This document shows positions 26,926 to 35,942 of a DNA stretch of 64,000 bases, one piece after another. The notes beneath the pieces are model-generated. The model ran no database searches, was not told the DNA's origin, and saw nothing but the letters and a program-made list of their open reading frames with translations. The stretch covers positions 124,001 to 188,000 of the forward strand of contig NZ_JAPUBT010000012.1 in the NCBI RefSeq assembly GCF_030397665.1, in the 5' to 3' direction. This stretch comes from Janthinobacterium sp. SUN073. GTDB taxonomy: Bacteria > Pseudomonadota > Gammaproteobacteria > Burkholderiales > Burkholderiaceae_D. How positions within the stretch are numbered: position 1 is the stretch's first letter; every line of letters begins with the position of its first letter. The translations under genes were made by a program, and so were the position numbers.

Positions 26926-28347
26926 TCAAGCCGCATTTTTTTGGAATAGCGCATAGAACAAACCGTCATGGTCCTGCTCCGCGCTGCCAGTCGGCAACAG
27001 CTGGCCAGGCGCTGTCAATCGGGTCGCATTATTGCGCACCGCAAATGCCGCCGCCTGTGCCTCGGACTCTTGCGGCCACAATGAACATGTCACGAATAGC
27101 AATTTACCATCGGGACGCAGCATCTGCCACAGGTTGTCCAGAATTTTGGAGGAAAGTGTTGCAAGTTGGAACGCGTCGCCCTTGCGGCGCAACCAGCGAA
27201 TGTCCGGATGGCGGCGCACGATGCCCGAGGCCGTGCACGGCACGTCGGCCAGGATGCGGTCGTACTGCTGGCCGTCCCACCACGCGCTCGATTGCGCATC
27301 CTGCGCCTTCAAGGTAGCGTCCAGACCCAGGCGCTCGAGGTTTTCCGCGATGCGCGGCAAGCGCTTGGCGTCCGCATCGATGGCCGTCACGTGCACGTCG
27401 GCCAGTTCCAGGATGTGGCACGTCTTGCCGCCGGGCGCCGCGCAGGCATCCAGCACGCGCATGCCATCTTGCAAGTCCAGCAGTGGTGCGGCCAGTTGCG
27501 CGCCGGCATCCTGCACGGAGACGACGCCCTGCTCGAAGCCGGGAATCAGCGCCACGCCGATGGGCTTGTCCAGGCGTACGGCAAACGGTCCCACCTGGCG
27601 CGCGGCAATACCCGCCTCCTGCAACACAGCCAGATACGCTACAACCGTGCTCTTGCGGCGATTCACGCGCAAGGTCAATGGCGGCACGGCATTGCCGGCG
27701 GTCAATATGGCTTGCCAGTCGCGCGGGTAAGCCAGGCGCAGCGAATCGATCCACCATTGCGGATAATTCCATTGCGCCAAAGGTTGCTGCAGGGCCGCTT
27801 CCAGCAAGGACTTTCGCTCGCGCAAGAAACGCCGCAAGACGGCATTCACCATGCCCTTGGCATGCGCCAGGTCAGGGTGCGAGGTGGCCACCGTGACAGC
27901 CTGGTCGACAACGGTAAATTCTTCGTACGGCTGTTCGCCCGGCTCGGCCGACATCAGCGACAGCGCGCAGCACAGCAGCGCGGCCAGCATCGGCGGCTCG
28001 GGCGCCTTCGACGTCATCAGGCCGACCAGGGTTTCGCTGCGGCCCAGCTGGCGCATGGTACGGTAGGAAATATCCTGGATGGCGCCGCGCGCCTGCGGAC
28101 TGGCGTTCGATTGCGCAAACACCTTGGCCAGCGCCTGCGGCAGGGCCGTGCCCGTGCGCACTTGCGCCACGGCATTGGCGGCGCCCAGCAGGCAAAACGC
28201 CAGCGAGTCGGCGCGCAAATCGGGTTGGAAGCCTGGCTGCAAGACCGGTTTCAGGTCGGGATGGTAGCTGGGACGCAATTTCGGTGCGGCAGGAGCCTGG
28301 GCTGGCGCCGGCTTGGTTTTCAATTTCAGCGTGGGGCGCTTGTTCAT
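26926..28347 (-). CDS. rsmB: 16S rRNA m5C967 methyltransferase RsmB
   Basis: A 473-residue enzyme that methylates cytosine 967 of 16S rRNA using SAM. The N-terminal NusB-like domain (about 45-190) is followed by the methyltransferase core: LDACAAPGGKTCHILE (SAM binding), ADVPCTASGIVRRHPDIRW (PC catalytic cysteine region) and LFVTCSLWPQESEAQ (TCS, second catalytic cysteine). A Lys/Pro/Ala-rich extension of about 45 residues precedes the NusB part. The start MNKRPTLKLKTK is the most plausible ATG before this. It heads a minus-strand run through DUF4390 and ntrY. Confidence 0.95.
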   Translation of the reverse strand: MNKRPTLKLKTKPAPAQAPAAPKLRPSYHPDLKPVLQPGFQPDLRADSLAFCLLGAANAVAQVRTGTALPQALAKVFAQSNASPQARGAIQDISYRTMRQLGRSETLVGLMTSKAPEPPMLAALLCCALSLMSAEPGEQPYEEFTVVDQAVTVATSHPDLAHAKGMVNAVLRRFLRERKSLLEAALQQPLAQWNYPQWWIDSLRLAYPRDWQAILTAGNAVPPLTLRVNRRKSTVVAYLAVLQEAGIAARQVGPFAVRLDKPIGVALIPGFEQGVVSVQDAGAQLAAPLLDLQDGMRVLDACAAPGGKTCHILELADVHVTAIDADAKRLPRIAENLERLGLDATLKAQDAQSSAWWDGQQYDRILADVPCTASGIVRRHPDIRWLRRKGDAFQLATLSSKILDNLWQMLRPDGKLLFVTCSLWPQESEAQAAAFAVRNNATRLTAPGQLLPTGSAEQDHDGLFYALFQKNAA

Positions 28348-28723
28348 AGTTATCCGGTGTGGCTGCGCGCGGTGGGCTGCATGGTGGCAAAGTCGCGGCC
28401 GCGCGTTATCAATAAAGGGTCGATTGTAGCGTTTGTGGCGCCCTCTGGCCCAAGCGATTGCAGCGATACATGTAAATTGCGGCAAAAAACTGCATATATA
28501 CAAGCAGAATGCGCCATGCTGATGTTTTCATGCACCAACATGGGCATGTTGTCCTGATAATATCGTGAAATGCGCCGCCACGGGGACCTTGCCGGCAAGC
28601 GTATTGTTCCCGCCGGCAAACCAGTATAATTGACGCAGTCTGGGCGGCTTGGGTACTTGCCGTCCGTTTTGCTTTTTGATTCATTCTATTCATTCTTAAC
28701 GCGGTTCCACCGCCATCCTGCTC
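28348..28723. other. 376-base divergent region between rsmB and argS
   Basis: A TATAAT at 28625-28630 reads toward argS with a poorly spaced TTGTTC upstream. An exact 8-bp inverted repeat, TTGCCGGC (28589-28596) and GCCGGCAA (28612-28619), flanks that -35 area and could be an operator. No gene or long repeat is seen. Confidence 0.45.
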
Positions 28724-30433
28724 ATGCTCGCCCAACAGAAACAAGAAATCATCGCCCTGTTCCAGGCCGCCCTCGCTCCCGTCCTGGCCGGCACTACGCT
28801 GACGCCATCCGTGGTGCTCGAGCGACCACGCGACGCATCGCATGGCGACGTCGCCTGCAACATCGCCATGCAACTGGCCAAGCAGCTGAAACAGAATCCC
28901 CGCGAACTGGCGCAAACCATCGTCAGCGCCGTGCTGGCCAATCCGGCTGGCAAGGGCCTGATCGAGGCAGTGGAAATCGCCGGTCCCGGCTTCATCAACG
29001 TACGCGTGTCAAACGCCGCCAAGCAAGCCGTGGTGAAAACCATCTTGAGCGAGGCCGACAGCTATGGCCGCAGCACGGCAGGCGCCGGCAAGCAAGTCAT
29101 CCTGGAATTCGTCTCGGCCAACCCGACCGGCCCCCTGCACGTGGGCCACGGCCGCCAGGCGGCGCTGGGTGACGCCCTGTCGTCGCTGTTCGACGCGCAA
29201 GGCTACCAAGTGACGCGCGAGTTCTACTATAACGACGCAGGCGTGCAGATTCAGACCCTGGCCAATTCCGTGCAGGCGCGCGCACGCGGCTTCAAGCCGG
29301 GCGACGCCGAATGGCCCGAACCGGCCTACAACGGCGACTACATCGCCGACATCGCCAACGACTTCAAGGCTGGCAAGACGGTGTCGGCCAGCGATGGCTT
29401 GCCCGCCACGGCGAATGGCAACATCGACGACATCGATTCGATCCGCCCGTTTGCCGTCACCTACCTGCGCAACGAGCAGGACATCGACTTGCAGGCGTTC
29501 GGCGTGAAGTTCGACAATTACTACCTGGAGTCCTCGCTGTACGCGGACGGCAAGGTCAACAGCGCCGTGGAAACCTTGATCAAGGCGGGCCACACCTACG
29601 AGCAGGATGGCGCGCTGTGGCTGCGCACCACCGACTTCGGCGATGACAAAGACCGCGTCATGCGCAAGACGGACGGCACCTACACGTATTTCGTACCGGA
29701 CGTCGCGTATCACCTGGTGAAATGGCAGCGCGGCTTCGTGCAGGCCATCAATATCCAGGGCAGCGACCACCACGGCACCATCGCGCGCGTGCGTGCCGGC
29801 CTGCAGGCGGTCGACATGGGCATCCCGCAAGGCTATCCCGACTACGTGCTGCACAAGATGGTCACCGTCATGAAGGACGGCGAAGAAGTCAAGATTTCGA
29901 AGCGCGCCGGCTCCTACGTGACCGTGCGCGACCTGATCGAATGGTCGGGTGGCGGCGACATCGCCAAGGGCCGCGACGCCGTGCGCTTCTTCCTGATCTC
30001 GCGCAAGGCCGACACGGAATTCGTCTTCGACGTCGACGTGGCACTGAAAACCACCGATGAAAACCCGGTGTATTACGTGCAGTACGCGCATGCGCGCATC
30101 TGCCGCATCCTGGAAAACTGGGGCGGTGATGAGAACACGGTCGCCGGCATCGATTTGTCTCCTTTGACGGCACCGACCGAAGCGACCCTGCTGGCGACCC
30201 TGGCCGCCTACCCGGAAACGCTGGCGCGCGCGCAAGCGGAACTGGGACCGCATCAAGTCGCGTTCTACCTGCGCGACCTGGCCGCCAACCTGCACAGCTT
30301 CTACTTCGCCGAAAAAGTGCTGGTCGAGGACGACGCCGTCAAGATGGCCCGTCTGGCCCTCGTCATCGCCGCGCGCCAGGTGCTGCGCAACGGCCTGGCA
30401 CTGATCGGCGTATCCGCGCCAAACAAAATGTAA
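28724..30433 (+). CDS. argS: Arginyl-tRNA synthetase
   Basis: A 569-residue class I synthetase that charges tRNA-Arg. It has the N-terminal Add1 domain (about 1-110), the HIGH-type signature as HVGH in [19 protein letters not shown], the KMSKS-like loop [11 protein letters not shown], and a C-terminal all-helical anticodon-binding domain (from about 450, [10 protein letters not shown]). Length is normal. It is the first gene of a plus-strand row; the next gene starts 20 bases downstream. Confidence 0.97.
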   Translation: MLAQQKQEIIALFQAALAPVLAGTTLTPSVVLERPRDASHGDVACNIAMQLAKQLKQNPRELAQTIVSAVLANPAGKGLIEAVEIAGPGFINVRVSNAAKQAVVKTILSEADSYGRSTAGAGKQVILEFVSANPTGPLHVGHGRQAALGDALSSLFDAQGYQVTREFYYNDAGVQIQTLANSVQARARGFKPGDAEWPEPAYNGDYIADIANDFKAGKTVSASDGLPATANGNIDDIDSIRPFAVTYLRNEQDIDLQAFGVKFDNYYLESSLYADGKVNSAVETLIKAGHTYEQDGALWLRTTDFGDDKDRVMRKTDGTYTYFVPDVAYHLVKWQRGFVQAINIQGSDHHGTIARVRAGLQAVDMGIPQGYPDYVLHKMVTVMKDGEEVKISKRAGSYVTVRDLIEWSGGGDIAKGRDAVRFFLISRKADTEFVFDVDVALKTTDENPVYYVQYAHARICRILENWGGDENTVAGIDLSPLTAPTEATLLATLAAYPETLARAQAELGPHQVAFYLRDLAANLHSFYFAEKVLVEDDAVKMARLALVIAARQVLRNGLALIGVSAPNKM

Positions 30434-30453
30434 TCGCGAAGGTCTAACCGTCA

Positions 30454-31170
30454 ATGAGTCACGCTTCCCCCCACGCCTCCCGCTTCTCTTCGACCCGGCG
30501 CCAGCAGGGCAACACGCTGGTCGGCATCATCATCGGCCTGGTCATCGGCCTGGGCATCGCCGTGGTGGTCGCCCTGGTGATCACCAAGGGCGCCTCGCCC
30601 TTCACCGACAAGTCGGGCAAGGCCGGCAAATCGGCCGAACCGACCGCCGGCCAGATCGCCGATCCGAACAAGCCGATGTACGGCAACAAGGAAGCGGCCA
30701 AGGAAGCGGCGCGCGACTTCTCCAAGGAGCCGCGCGAGATCGTCACGCCGACGCAGCCAGTCGCACCGGCACCCGCTCCCGCGCAGCAGCCGAAGGCACC
30801 GCCGCCGGACGCGTTGCAGGAACTCATCGGTACATTAAAGGACAAGCCGGCGCCGAAAACGCCGGTGGCGGCAGCGCCAGCGCCGCAAGCCAAGGCCGAC
30901 GTGAAAGAGGCCAAGGCCGATGCAGCCAGCGACAAATGGATTTATTATCTGCAGGCAGGCGCCTTCCATGACATGTCGGACGCCGAAAGCACGCGCGGCA
31001 AACTGGCGCTGCTGGGCTTCGAAGCGGCCATCAGCGACCGCAGCACCGATGCCGGTGTGCTGCACCGCGTGCGCATCGGGCCGTTCAACCAGCTCGAAGC
31101 GATGAACCGTGCGCGCACCAAGCTGTCTGAAAACGGCATCGATGTCGCCGTCGTCCGCAACCAAAAATAA
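30454..31170 (+). CDS. SPOR-domain cell-division protein (FtsN-like)
   Basis: A 238-residue bitopic protein: a short cytoplasmic tail, one membrane helix (residues about 20-42, LVGIIIGLVIGLGIAVVVALV), a long Pro/Ala/Lys-rich periplasmic linker, and a C-terminal SPOR domain (about 160-238, YYLQAGAFHDMSDAESTRGK and VRIGPFNQLEAMNRARTKL) that binds denuded septal glycan strands. The layout is that of FtsN. In betaproteobacteria FtsN-like genes lie between argS and dsbA, as here. Confidence 0.88.
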   Translation: MSHASPHASRFSSTRRQQGNTLVGIIIGLVIGLGIAVVVALVITKGASPFTDKSGKAGKSAEPTAGQIADPNKPMYGNKEAAKEAARDFSKEPREIVTPTQPVAPAPAPAQQPKAPPPDALQELIGTLKDKPAPKTPVAAAPAPQAKADVKEAKADAASDKWIYYLQAGAFHDMSDAESTRGKLALLGFEAAISDRSTDAGVLHRVRIGPFNQLEAMNRARTKLSENGIDVAVVRNQK

Positions 31171-31179
31171 GGAACCAGC

Positions 31180-31851
31180 ATGCGTTTTCTGAAGAAAATC
31201 CTGTTCGCCGCCGCCCTGTGCACCGTTGCCCTGGGCGCATCGGCCTCGCCGGCCGAGCCGAAAAACGGCGTCGAATACGACACCCTGGCCACGCCGCAGG
31301 CGACGGAGTCGGGCAAGAAAATCGAAGTGACGGAATTTTTTGCGTATTACTGCCCGCATTGCAACGTGCTCGAACCGCAACTGGCGGCCTGGGTCAAGAA
31401 ACAGGGCGACAACATCGTCTTCAAGCGCGTGCACGTGTCGCGCGATGACAGCGTGGCGCCGCAGCAGCGGCTGTTCTTCACCCTGCAAGCCATGGGCCTG
31501 CTCGACAAGCTGCACACCGGCGTCTTCCACGCCATGCACGTGGAACGCAACCGTCTGGCCACCGACGACGCCGTCTTCGACTTCGTCGCCAGGCAGGGCG
31601 TGGACCGCCAGAAGTTCATCGACACCTACCGTTCGATGGGTGTCTCGGCCCGGGTGCGCCGTGCGGACGCCATGATGCAGGGCTATAACGTGACGTTCTG
31701 GCCCATGATCGCCATCGACGGCCGCTACATCACCTCGCCTTCGCAAGCCGATCAGGGCAGCAAGTCAGCCAAGAACGAAGAGCAACTGAACGCCCAGGCA
31801 CTGACCGTGATGGACGTGCTGCTTGCGAAAGCCAAAGCGGAAAAGAAATAA
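31180..31851 (+). CDS. dsbA: Periplasmic thiol:disulfide oxidoreductase DsbA
   Basis: A 223-residue protein with a signal peptide (ends LGASA) and a thioredoxin fold with an inserted helical domain. The active site is C58-P-H-C61 (EFFAYYCPHCNVLEP), the classical DsbA sequence, so it should oxidise cysteines in exported proteins. The residue before the conserved cis-proline is Trp (VTFWPMIAIDG); most DsbAs have Thr or Val there. An AAGGAACC precedes the ATG. It follows the SPOR gene by 9 bases. Confidence 0.94.
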   Translation: MRFLKKILFAAALCTVALGASASPAEPKNGVEYDTLATPQATESGKKIEVTEFFAYYCPHCNVLEPQLAAWVKKQGDNIVFKRVHVSRDDSVAPQQRLFFTLQAMGLLDKLHTGVFHAMHVERNRLATDDAVFDFVARQGVDRQKFIDTYRSMGVSARVRRADAMMQGYNVTFWPMIAIDGRYITSPSQADQGSKSAKNEEQLNAQALTVMDVLLAKAKAEKK

Positions 31852-31888
31852 GCATGGCCACTTCCCTGGCGCGCCCGGGCATCGCCTG

Positions 31889-32650
31889 ATGCACAGCGTT
31901 TTCATCACGGGCGCGTCGAGCGGATTGGGCGCTGCCCTGGCGCTGCAGTACGCGCGCCAGGGCGCCCATTTGGGCTTGCTGGCGCGCCGCGGCGAGACCC
32001 TGCAGCAACTGATCGCTTCCCTGCCCCACCCTGAACGCCACCGCGCCTACGCCGTCGATGTGTGCGACCATGCCGCCCTGAAAAACGCGGCGCAAGACTT
32101 CATCGGCCATGCCGGGCATGTTGACGTCGTCATCGCCAGCGCCGGCGTGTCGTACGGCACCTTGAGCGAACACGCGGAAGACCTCGACGCCTTCGCGCGT
32201 TTGATGGCCATCAACGTCACGGCCACCGTCGCCACCTTCGCACCCTTCATCGCCGCCATGAAAAGCCAGGGCAGCGGACGCCTGGTGGGCATCGGCAGCG
32301 TGGCCGGCATCCGCGGCCTGCCCGGCGCCGAAGCCTACAGCGCCTCGAAGGCGGCCGTCATCAGCTACTGCGAATCGCTGCGCCTGGAATTGAAACCGGC
32401 CGGCATCAAGGTCGTCACCATCACGCCCGGCTACATCGACACGCCGATGACGCGCCACAACGCCTATCGCATGCCCTTCCTGATGCCGGCCGAAAAATTC
32501 GCCGTGCGCGCCGCGCGCGCCATCGCCGACGGCGACAGCTACCGCGTGATCCCGTGGCAGATGGGCGTCGTCGCCAAGCTGCTGCGCGCGCTGCCGAATG
32601 CCGTCTACGACCGGGTCTTCGCGAATGCGCCGCACAAGGCGCGCAACTGA
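31889..32650 (+). CDS. Short-chain dehydrogenase/reductase
   Basis: A 253-residue classical SDR with the NAD(P)-binding TGASSGLGAAL at residues about 7-17, the NAG-like ASAGVS, the catalytic serine in GIGSVAGIRG and YSASK (Tyr and Lys). The basic residues after the first strand (ARRGETL) suggest NADPH. It lies in a tight row between dsbA and birA. Substrate cannot be read from sequence. There is no clear ribosome site at the chosen ATG; homology sets it. Confidence 0.88.
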   Translation: MHSVFITGASSGLGAALALQYARQGAHLGLLARRGETLQQLIASLPHPERHRAYAVDVCDHAALKNAAQDFIGHAGHVDVVIASAGVSYGTLSEHAEDLDAFARLMAINVTATVATFAPFIAAMKSQGSGRLVGIGSVAGIRGLPGAEAYSASKAAVISYCESLRLELKPAGIKVVTITPGYIDTPMTRHNAYRMPFLMPAEKFAVRAARAIADGDSYRVIPWQMGVVAKLLRALPNAVYDRVFANAPHKARN

Positions 32651-32660
32651 ACCAATCACC

Positions 32661-33458
32661 ATGACGAAGCACTCAGACCTGAACAGCGCGGCCATCGCCG
32701 CCCATTGCGCCACGGGCGCCGCCCACGTATGCATTGAGGTGGTCGACGAAACGGGATCGACCAACGCCGACCTGCTGGCGCGCTGCGCCACCCTGGCCGG
32801 CCCCACCCTGCGCATCGCCGGCCAGCAGACGGCCGGCCGCGGGCGGGCCGGACGGCCGTGGGTGTCGCAGGCGGACGCCAGCCTGATGTTCTCGCTGGCC
32901 TGGCGCTTCAAGGGACCGCTGCATCAGCTGGTCGGCCTGCCGCTGGCCGTCGGCGTGGCGCTGGCCGAAAGCATGACGGCGCTGGGCGTGCCGGTGCAAC
33001 TGAAATGGCCGAATGACCTGCTCAAGGATGGTCACAAACTGGCGGGCATCCTGGTCGAGACGCAACAGGCGCCCGAGGGCAACGGCGTGTGGGCCGTGAT
33101 CGGCTGCGGCATCAATTTGCTGATGCCCGATGCGCTGGAACGGCAGATCGGCCGCAGCGTCTCGGCCGTGCCGTGGCTGGCGCAGATGGAGCGCAATACC
33201 CTGGTGGCGGCGCTCCTGAGCCGCCTGGCCGGCGTGCTGGCCGAATTCGACGACACGGGTTTTACGCCGTTTGCCGAACGCTGGAACCTGCTGCACGCCT
33301 GGCAGGGCCAGCACGTGAAAATCCTCGACAACGGCCAGCTGCTGCGGCAAGGCGTGGCGGCCGGCGTGGATCACCTGGGGCGTTTGCTGCTGCGCACCGA
33401 TGGCGGCTTGCAGGAAATCATGTCGGGCGACATGTCCTTGCGCCTGAGCGGGGAGTAA
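32661..33458 (+). CDS. birA: Biotin--[acetyl-CoA-carboxylase] ligase, monofunctional
   Basis: A 265-residue enzyme that makes biotinyl-AMP and attaches biotin to carrier proteins such as AccB. Motifs: VDETGSTNADLL, GQQTAGRGRAGRPWVSQ (biotinyl-AMP loop), LKWPNDLL, KLAGILVETQ and GCGINL; a C-terminal SH3-like part follows (HVKILDNGQLLRQGVAAGVD). The N-terminal DNA-binding domain of E. coli BirA is missing, so it should not be a repressor. It ends 4 bases before coaX, a common pairing. Confidence 0.95.
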   Translation: MTKHSDLNSAAIAAHCATGAAHVCIEVVDETGSTNADLLARCATLAGPTLRIAGQQTAGRGRAGRPWVSQADASLMFSLAWRFKGPLHQLVGLPLAVGVALAESMTALGVPVQLKWPNDLLKDGHKLAGILVETQQAPEGNGVWAVIGCGINLLMPDALERQIGRSVSAVPWLAQMERNTLVAALLSRLAGVLAEFDDTGFTPFAERWNLLHAWQGQHVKILDNGQLLRQGVAAGVDHLGRLLLRTDGGLQEIMSGDMSLRLSGE

Positions 33459-33462
33459 GCGC

Positions 33463-34221
33463 ATGCTACTGCTGATCGACGCCGGCAATACGCGCATCAA
33501 ATGGGCACTCGTGGCCGCCGATGGTGCCGTCGGCGGCTGGCTGGCCAGCGGCGCCGTCACGCATGCGCAGCTCGATACCCTGGCGGCGCACTGGGAGAAA
33601 CTCGCCATCAGCGAAGCGCTGCTGTCGAACGTGGCGGGCAGTGTCATCGGCATGCGCCTGCGCGCCATGCTGCCGGTGGCACCCTGTGACTTTGTCTCGC
33701 TGCCGCGGTTGGCCGGACTGACGAATGGCTACCGCACGCCGTCGCAACTGGGCTGCGACCGTTTTGCCGCCGCCATCGGCGCGCACGTACTGGCGCCTGG
33801 CCAGGCCGTCATCGTCGCCAATTGCGGCACCGCCACCACCATCGACGCCATCACGGCCGATGGCGTTTTCCTCGGCGGGATGATCTTGCCGGGACTGGGA
33901 TTGATGGCCAGCTCGCTGGCGCGCAACACGGCGCAGCTGCCGCAAATCGCCAGCGACGCCATGCTGCCGGCCGGCTTTGCCGACAACACGGACGACGCGA
34001 TTTTGAGTGGATGCCTGGCGGCCCAGGCGGGCGCCATCGAACGGGCCGTGCGCATGCACGGCGCCAGCGCCTGTTTATTGTCAGGCGGCGCCGCGCCGCG
34101 TATCGCACCGGCCCTGGCACTGCCGGTACCGCTGCATCTGGTGGACAATATCGTCATGCTCGGCCTGCAGGCATCCGCACGCGCCGACGCGGCGGGAACA
34201 CAAGGAAAGCACGTATGCTGA
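33463..34221 (+). CDS. coaX: Type III pantothenate kinase
   Basis: A 252-residue ASKHA-fold kinase that phosphorylates pantothenate, the first step of coenzyme A synthesis. Motifs: LLIDAGNTRIKWAL (phosphate 1), PSQLGCDRFAAAIGAH (pantothenate site), ANCGTATTIDAI (phosphate 2, with catalytic Asp) and GGMILPGLGLMASSL. Follows birA by 4 bases, and its last codons overlap the start of the next gene by 7 bases, so the three are one transcript. Confidence 0.96.
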   Translation: MLLLIDAGNTRIKWALVAADGAVGGWLASGAVTHAQLDTLAAHWEKLAISEALLSNVAGSVIGMRLRAMLPVAPCDFVSLPRLAGLTNGYRTPSQLGCDRFAAAIGAHVLAPGQAVIVANCGTATTIDAITADGVFLGGMILPGLGLMASSLARNTAQLPQIASDAMLPAGFADNTDDAILSGCLAAQAGAIERAVRMHGASACLLSGGAAPRIAPALALPVPLHLVDNIVMLGLQASARADAAGTQGKHVC

Positions 34222-34898
34222 AATTCGTCTTCTGGCTGCTGGCCGGCGTCAACCTGCTGGTGCTGGCCATCGGCCAGGGTTATCTGGGCAGTTTTCGCAC
34301 GGAGACGCGCGAACCGGCGCGCCTGAAAAACCAGCTGCAGGCGAATAAACTCACCTTGCTGACGCAGGAGCAGGCCACGGCACCGGCCGCGCCGCCAGCC
34401 GCCGAGGCAGCTGTGACGCCGGCGCCGCCGACATCGTATGCCTGCACGGAAGTGGGCAATTTCCTGCTGGCCGACGGGCGCCGCTTCGAAGCGCAAGTAG
34501 CGGCGCTGGACCTGGGCGACCGCCAGTCGCGCCGCAACGTGGCCGGCCAGGACATTTCCAGCTACATGGTGTACATCCCGCCGCAGGGCAGCAAGGAAGG
34601 CGCCGACCGCAAGGCCGGCGAATTGAAGCAGCTGGGCGTGACGAATTACTTCATCATCAACGAAAGCAGCCCGCTGCGCTGGGGTATTTCGCTGGGTGTG
34701 TTCAAGTCGGAAACCAGCGCGCAAAGCCAGCTGGCATCGCTCAACAAACAGGGCGTGCACAGCGCCCGCGTCGCGCCGCGCTACAGCGCCAGCAAGCAGC
34801 TGGCCTACCAGTTCCGCGACCTCGACGCCGCCACGCGCGCGCGCCTCGAAAAGATCAAAACGCAGTTCCCGGAGCAGGAACTGCATAGTTGTAAGTAA
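34215..34898 (+). CDS. Membrane-anchored SPOR-like protein
   Basis: A 227-residue protein with an N-terminal membrane helix (KFVFWLLAGVNLLVLAIG), an Ala/Pro-rich linker and a C-terminal region with SYMVYIPPQGSKEGADRKAGEL, WGISLGVFKSETSAQSQLASL and ARVAPRY, which resembles a SPOR domain. It starts inside the coaX end (7-base overlap) and its stop directly abuts the stop of the convergent rlpA gene. A role near peptidoglycan or the septum is inferred; the family is not firmly recognised. Confidence 0.75.
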   Translation: MLKFVFWLLAGVNLLVLAIGQGYLGSFRTETREPARLKNQLQANKLTLLTQEQATAPAAPPAAEAAVTPAPPTSYACTEVGNFLLADGRRFEAQVAALDLGDRQSRRNVAGQDISSYMVYIPPQGSKEGADRKAGELKQLGVTNYFIINESSPLRWGISLGVFKSETSAQSQLASLNKQGVHSARVAPRYSASKQLAYQFRDLDAATRARLEKIKTQFPEQELHSCK

Positions 34899-35942
34899 CT
34901 ACCTTTGAATCACGATAGGCTTGATACCCGTCGACTCAGGCAAATTCGCCGCCGCCCGCGCCGCCTCGGCACGGCTGGAAAACGGCCCGCCATACAGGCG
35001 GAACAGGTTACCGGCCTGCACCACCCCAAGCGTACCCAGGGCCGCCGCGTATGGCGCCAGGCGCGACCGCCCCGTTTCCGCATTGTCGGCGCGCGAGTAG
35101 GCACCCAGCTGCAAATAAAAACCGCTGGTCAACGCGGCCGGTGCTGGCGCGGCCACCGTGGCATCCATCTGCGTCGACACTTCCGGCTGCACCACGGCCC
35201 CCGTCTCGGGCGGTGTATCGATGGAAATGGCCACCACGGAAGGCGTCAACGGTGCCGGCTTGGGTGCCGCGCGGGCAGCCAGGATGGCATCGATATCGGC
35301 CGGCAGCAGCCGTTCGACGACCACCTGGTGGCTGCCCTTGCCCAGGAAGCCCAGTTTCAGCGCCGCCGTGTAGGACACGTCGATCACGCGCGTGGCGTGG
35401 AAGGGACCACGATCATTGACGCGCACGATCACCTGTTCGCCGCTGTCGATGCTCGTCACACGCGCATACGACGGAATCGGCAAGGTGGGATGGGCCGCCG
35501 TCATCTTGTACATATCGTAGATTTCACCCGACGAAGTGCGCTGGCCATGGAATTTCTTGCCATACCAGGTGCCCGTGCCCTTCTGCGTAAATGGTTCGTT
35601 GTCGGTGATCGGCGTGTACGTCTTGCCGAACACAACGTAAGGACGATTCGAGCGCGTCGAATACGGCTCGTTGCGCACTTCCGCATCGGGCACGTCGCGC
35701 AGGTTGGCCGGCGGATTGTCGCCCGGGCCGTCATCCTTGTAGTAGCCGCCGCGCCCGGACCCGGCCGCCGGCAACGCCGGCAAGGTGGGGTCCTGGCGCA
35801 CGGGGGACTTGATCTTGCCGCCTGACGGCAGCGGCACGTTAGTCGATGCGGGCTTGTGCGGCGTGGTGCCGCAGGCGGCCAGGGTCAGCAAAGCGGCCAA
35901 GCTCAGCCCGCGCATGGCGAGAGTGTCAAAAGGCGCGCGCAT
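34899..35942 (-). CDS. rlpA: Septal ring lytic transglycosylase RlpA
   Basis: A 347-residue lipoprotein (lipobox LTLAAC near residue 24). The double-psi beta-barrel catalytic domain spans about 115-215 (GTGTWYGKKFHGQRTSSGE, with NDRGPF and VIDVSYTAALKLGF), and a C-terminal SPOR domain spans about 270-347 (YLQLGAYSRADNAETGRSRL). The enzyme cleaves glycan strands lacking stem peptides and localises to septa. The start overlaps the rodA stop by one base (TGATG), so it is the last gene of the rod-shape unit. An in-frame ATG nine codons later is an alternative. Confidence 0.93.
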   Translation of the reverse strand: MRAPFDTLAMRGLSLAALLTLAACGTTPHKPASTNVPLPSGGKIKSPVRQDPTLPALPAAGSGRGGYYKDDGPGDNPPANLRDVPDAEVRNEPYSTRSNRPYVVFGKTYTPITDNEPFTQKGTGTWYGKKFHGQRTSSGEIYDMYKMTAAHPTLPIPSYARVTSIDSGEQVIVRVNDRGPFHATRVIDVSYTAALKLGFLGKGSHQVVVERLLPADIDAILAARAAPKPAPLTPSVVAISIDTPPETGAVVQPEVSTQMDATVAAPAPAALTSGFYLQLGAYSRADNAETGRSRLAPYAAALGTLGVVQAGNLFRLYGGPFSSRAEAARAAANLPESTGIKPIVIQR

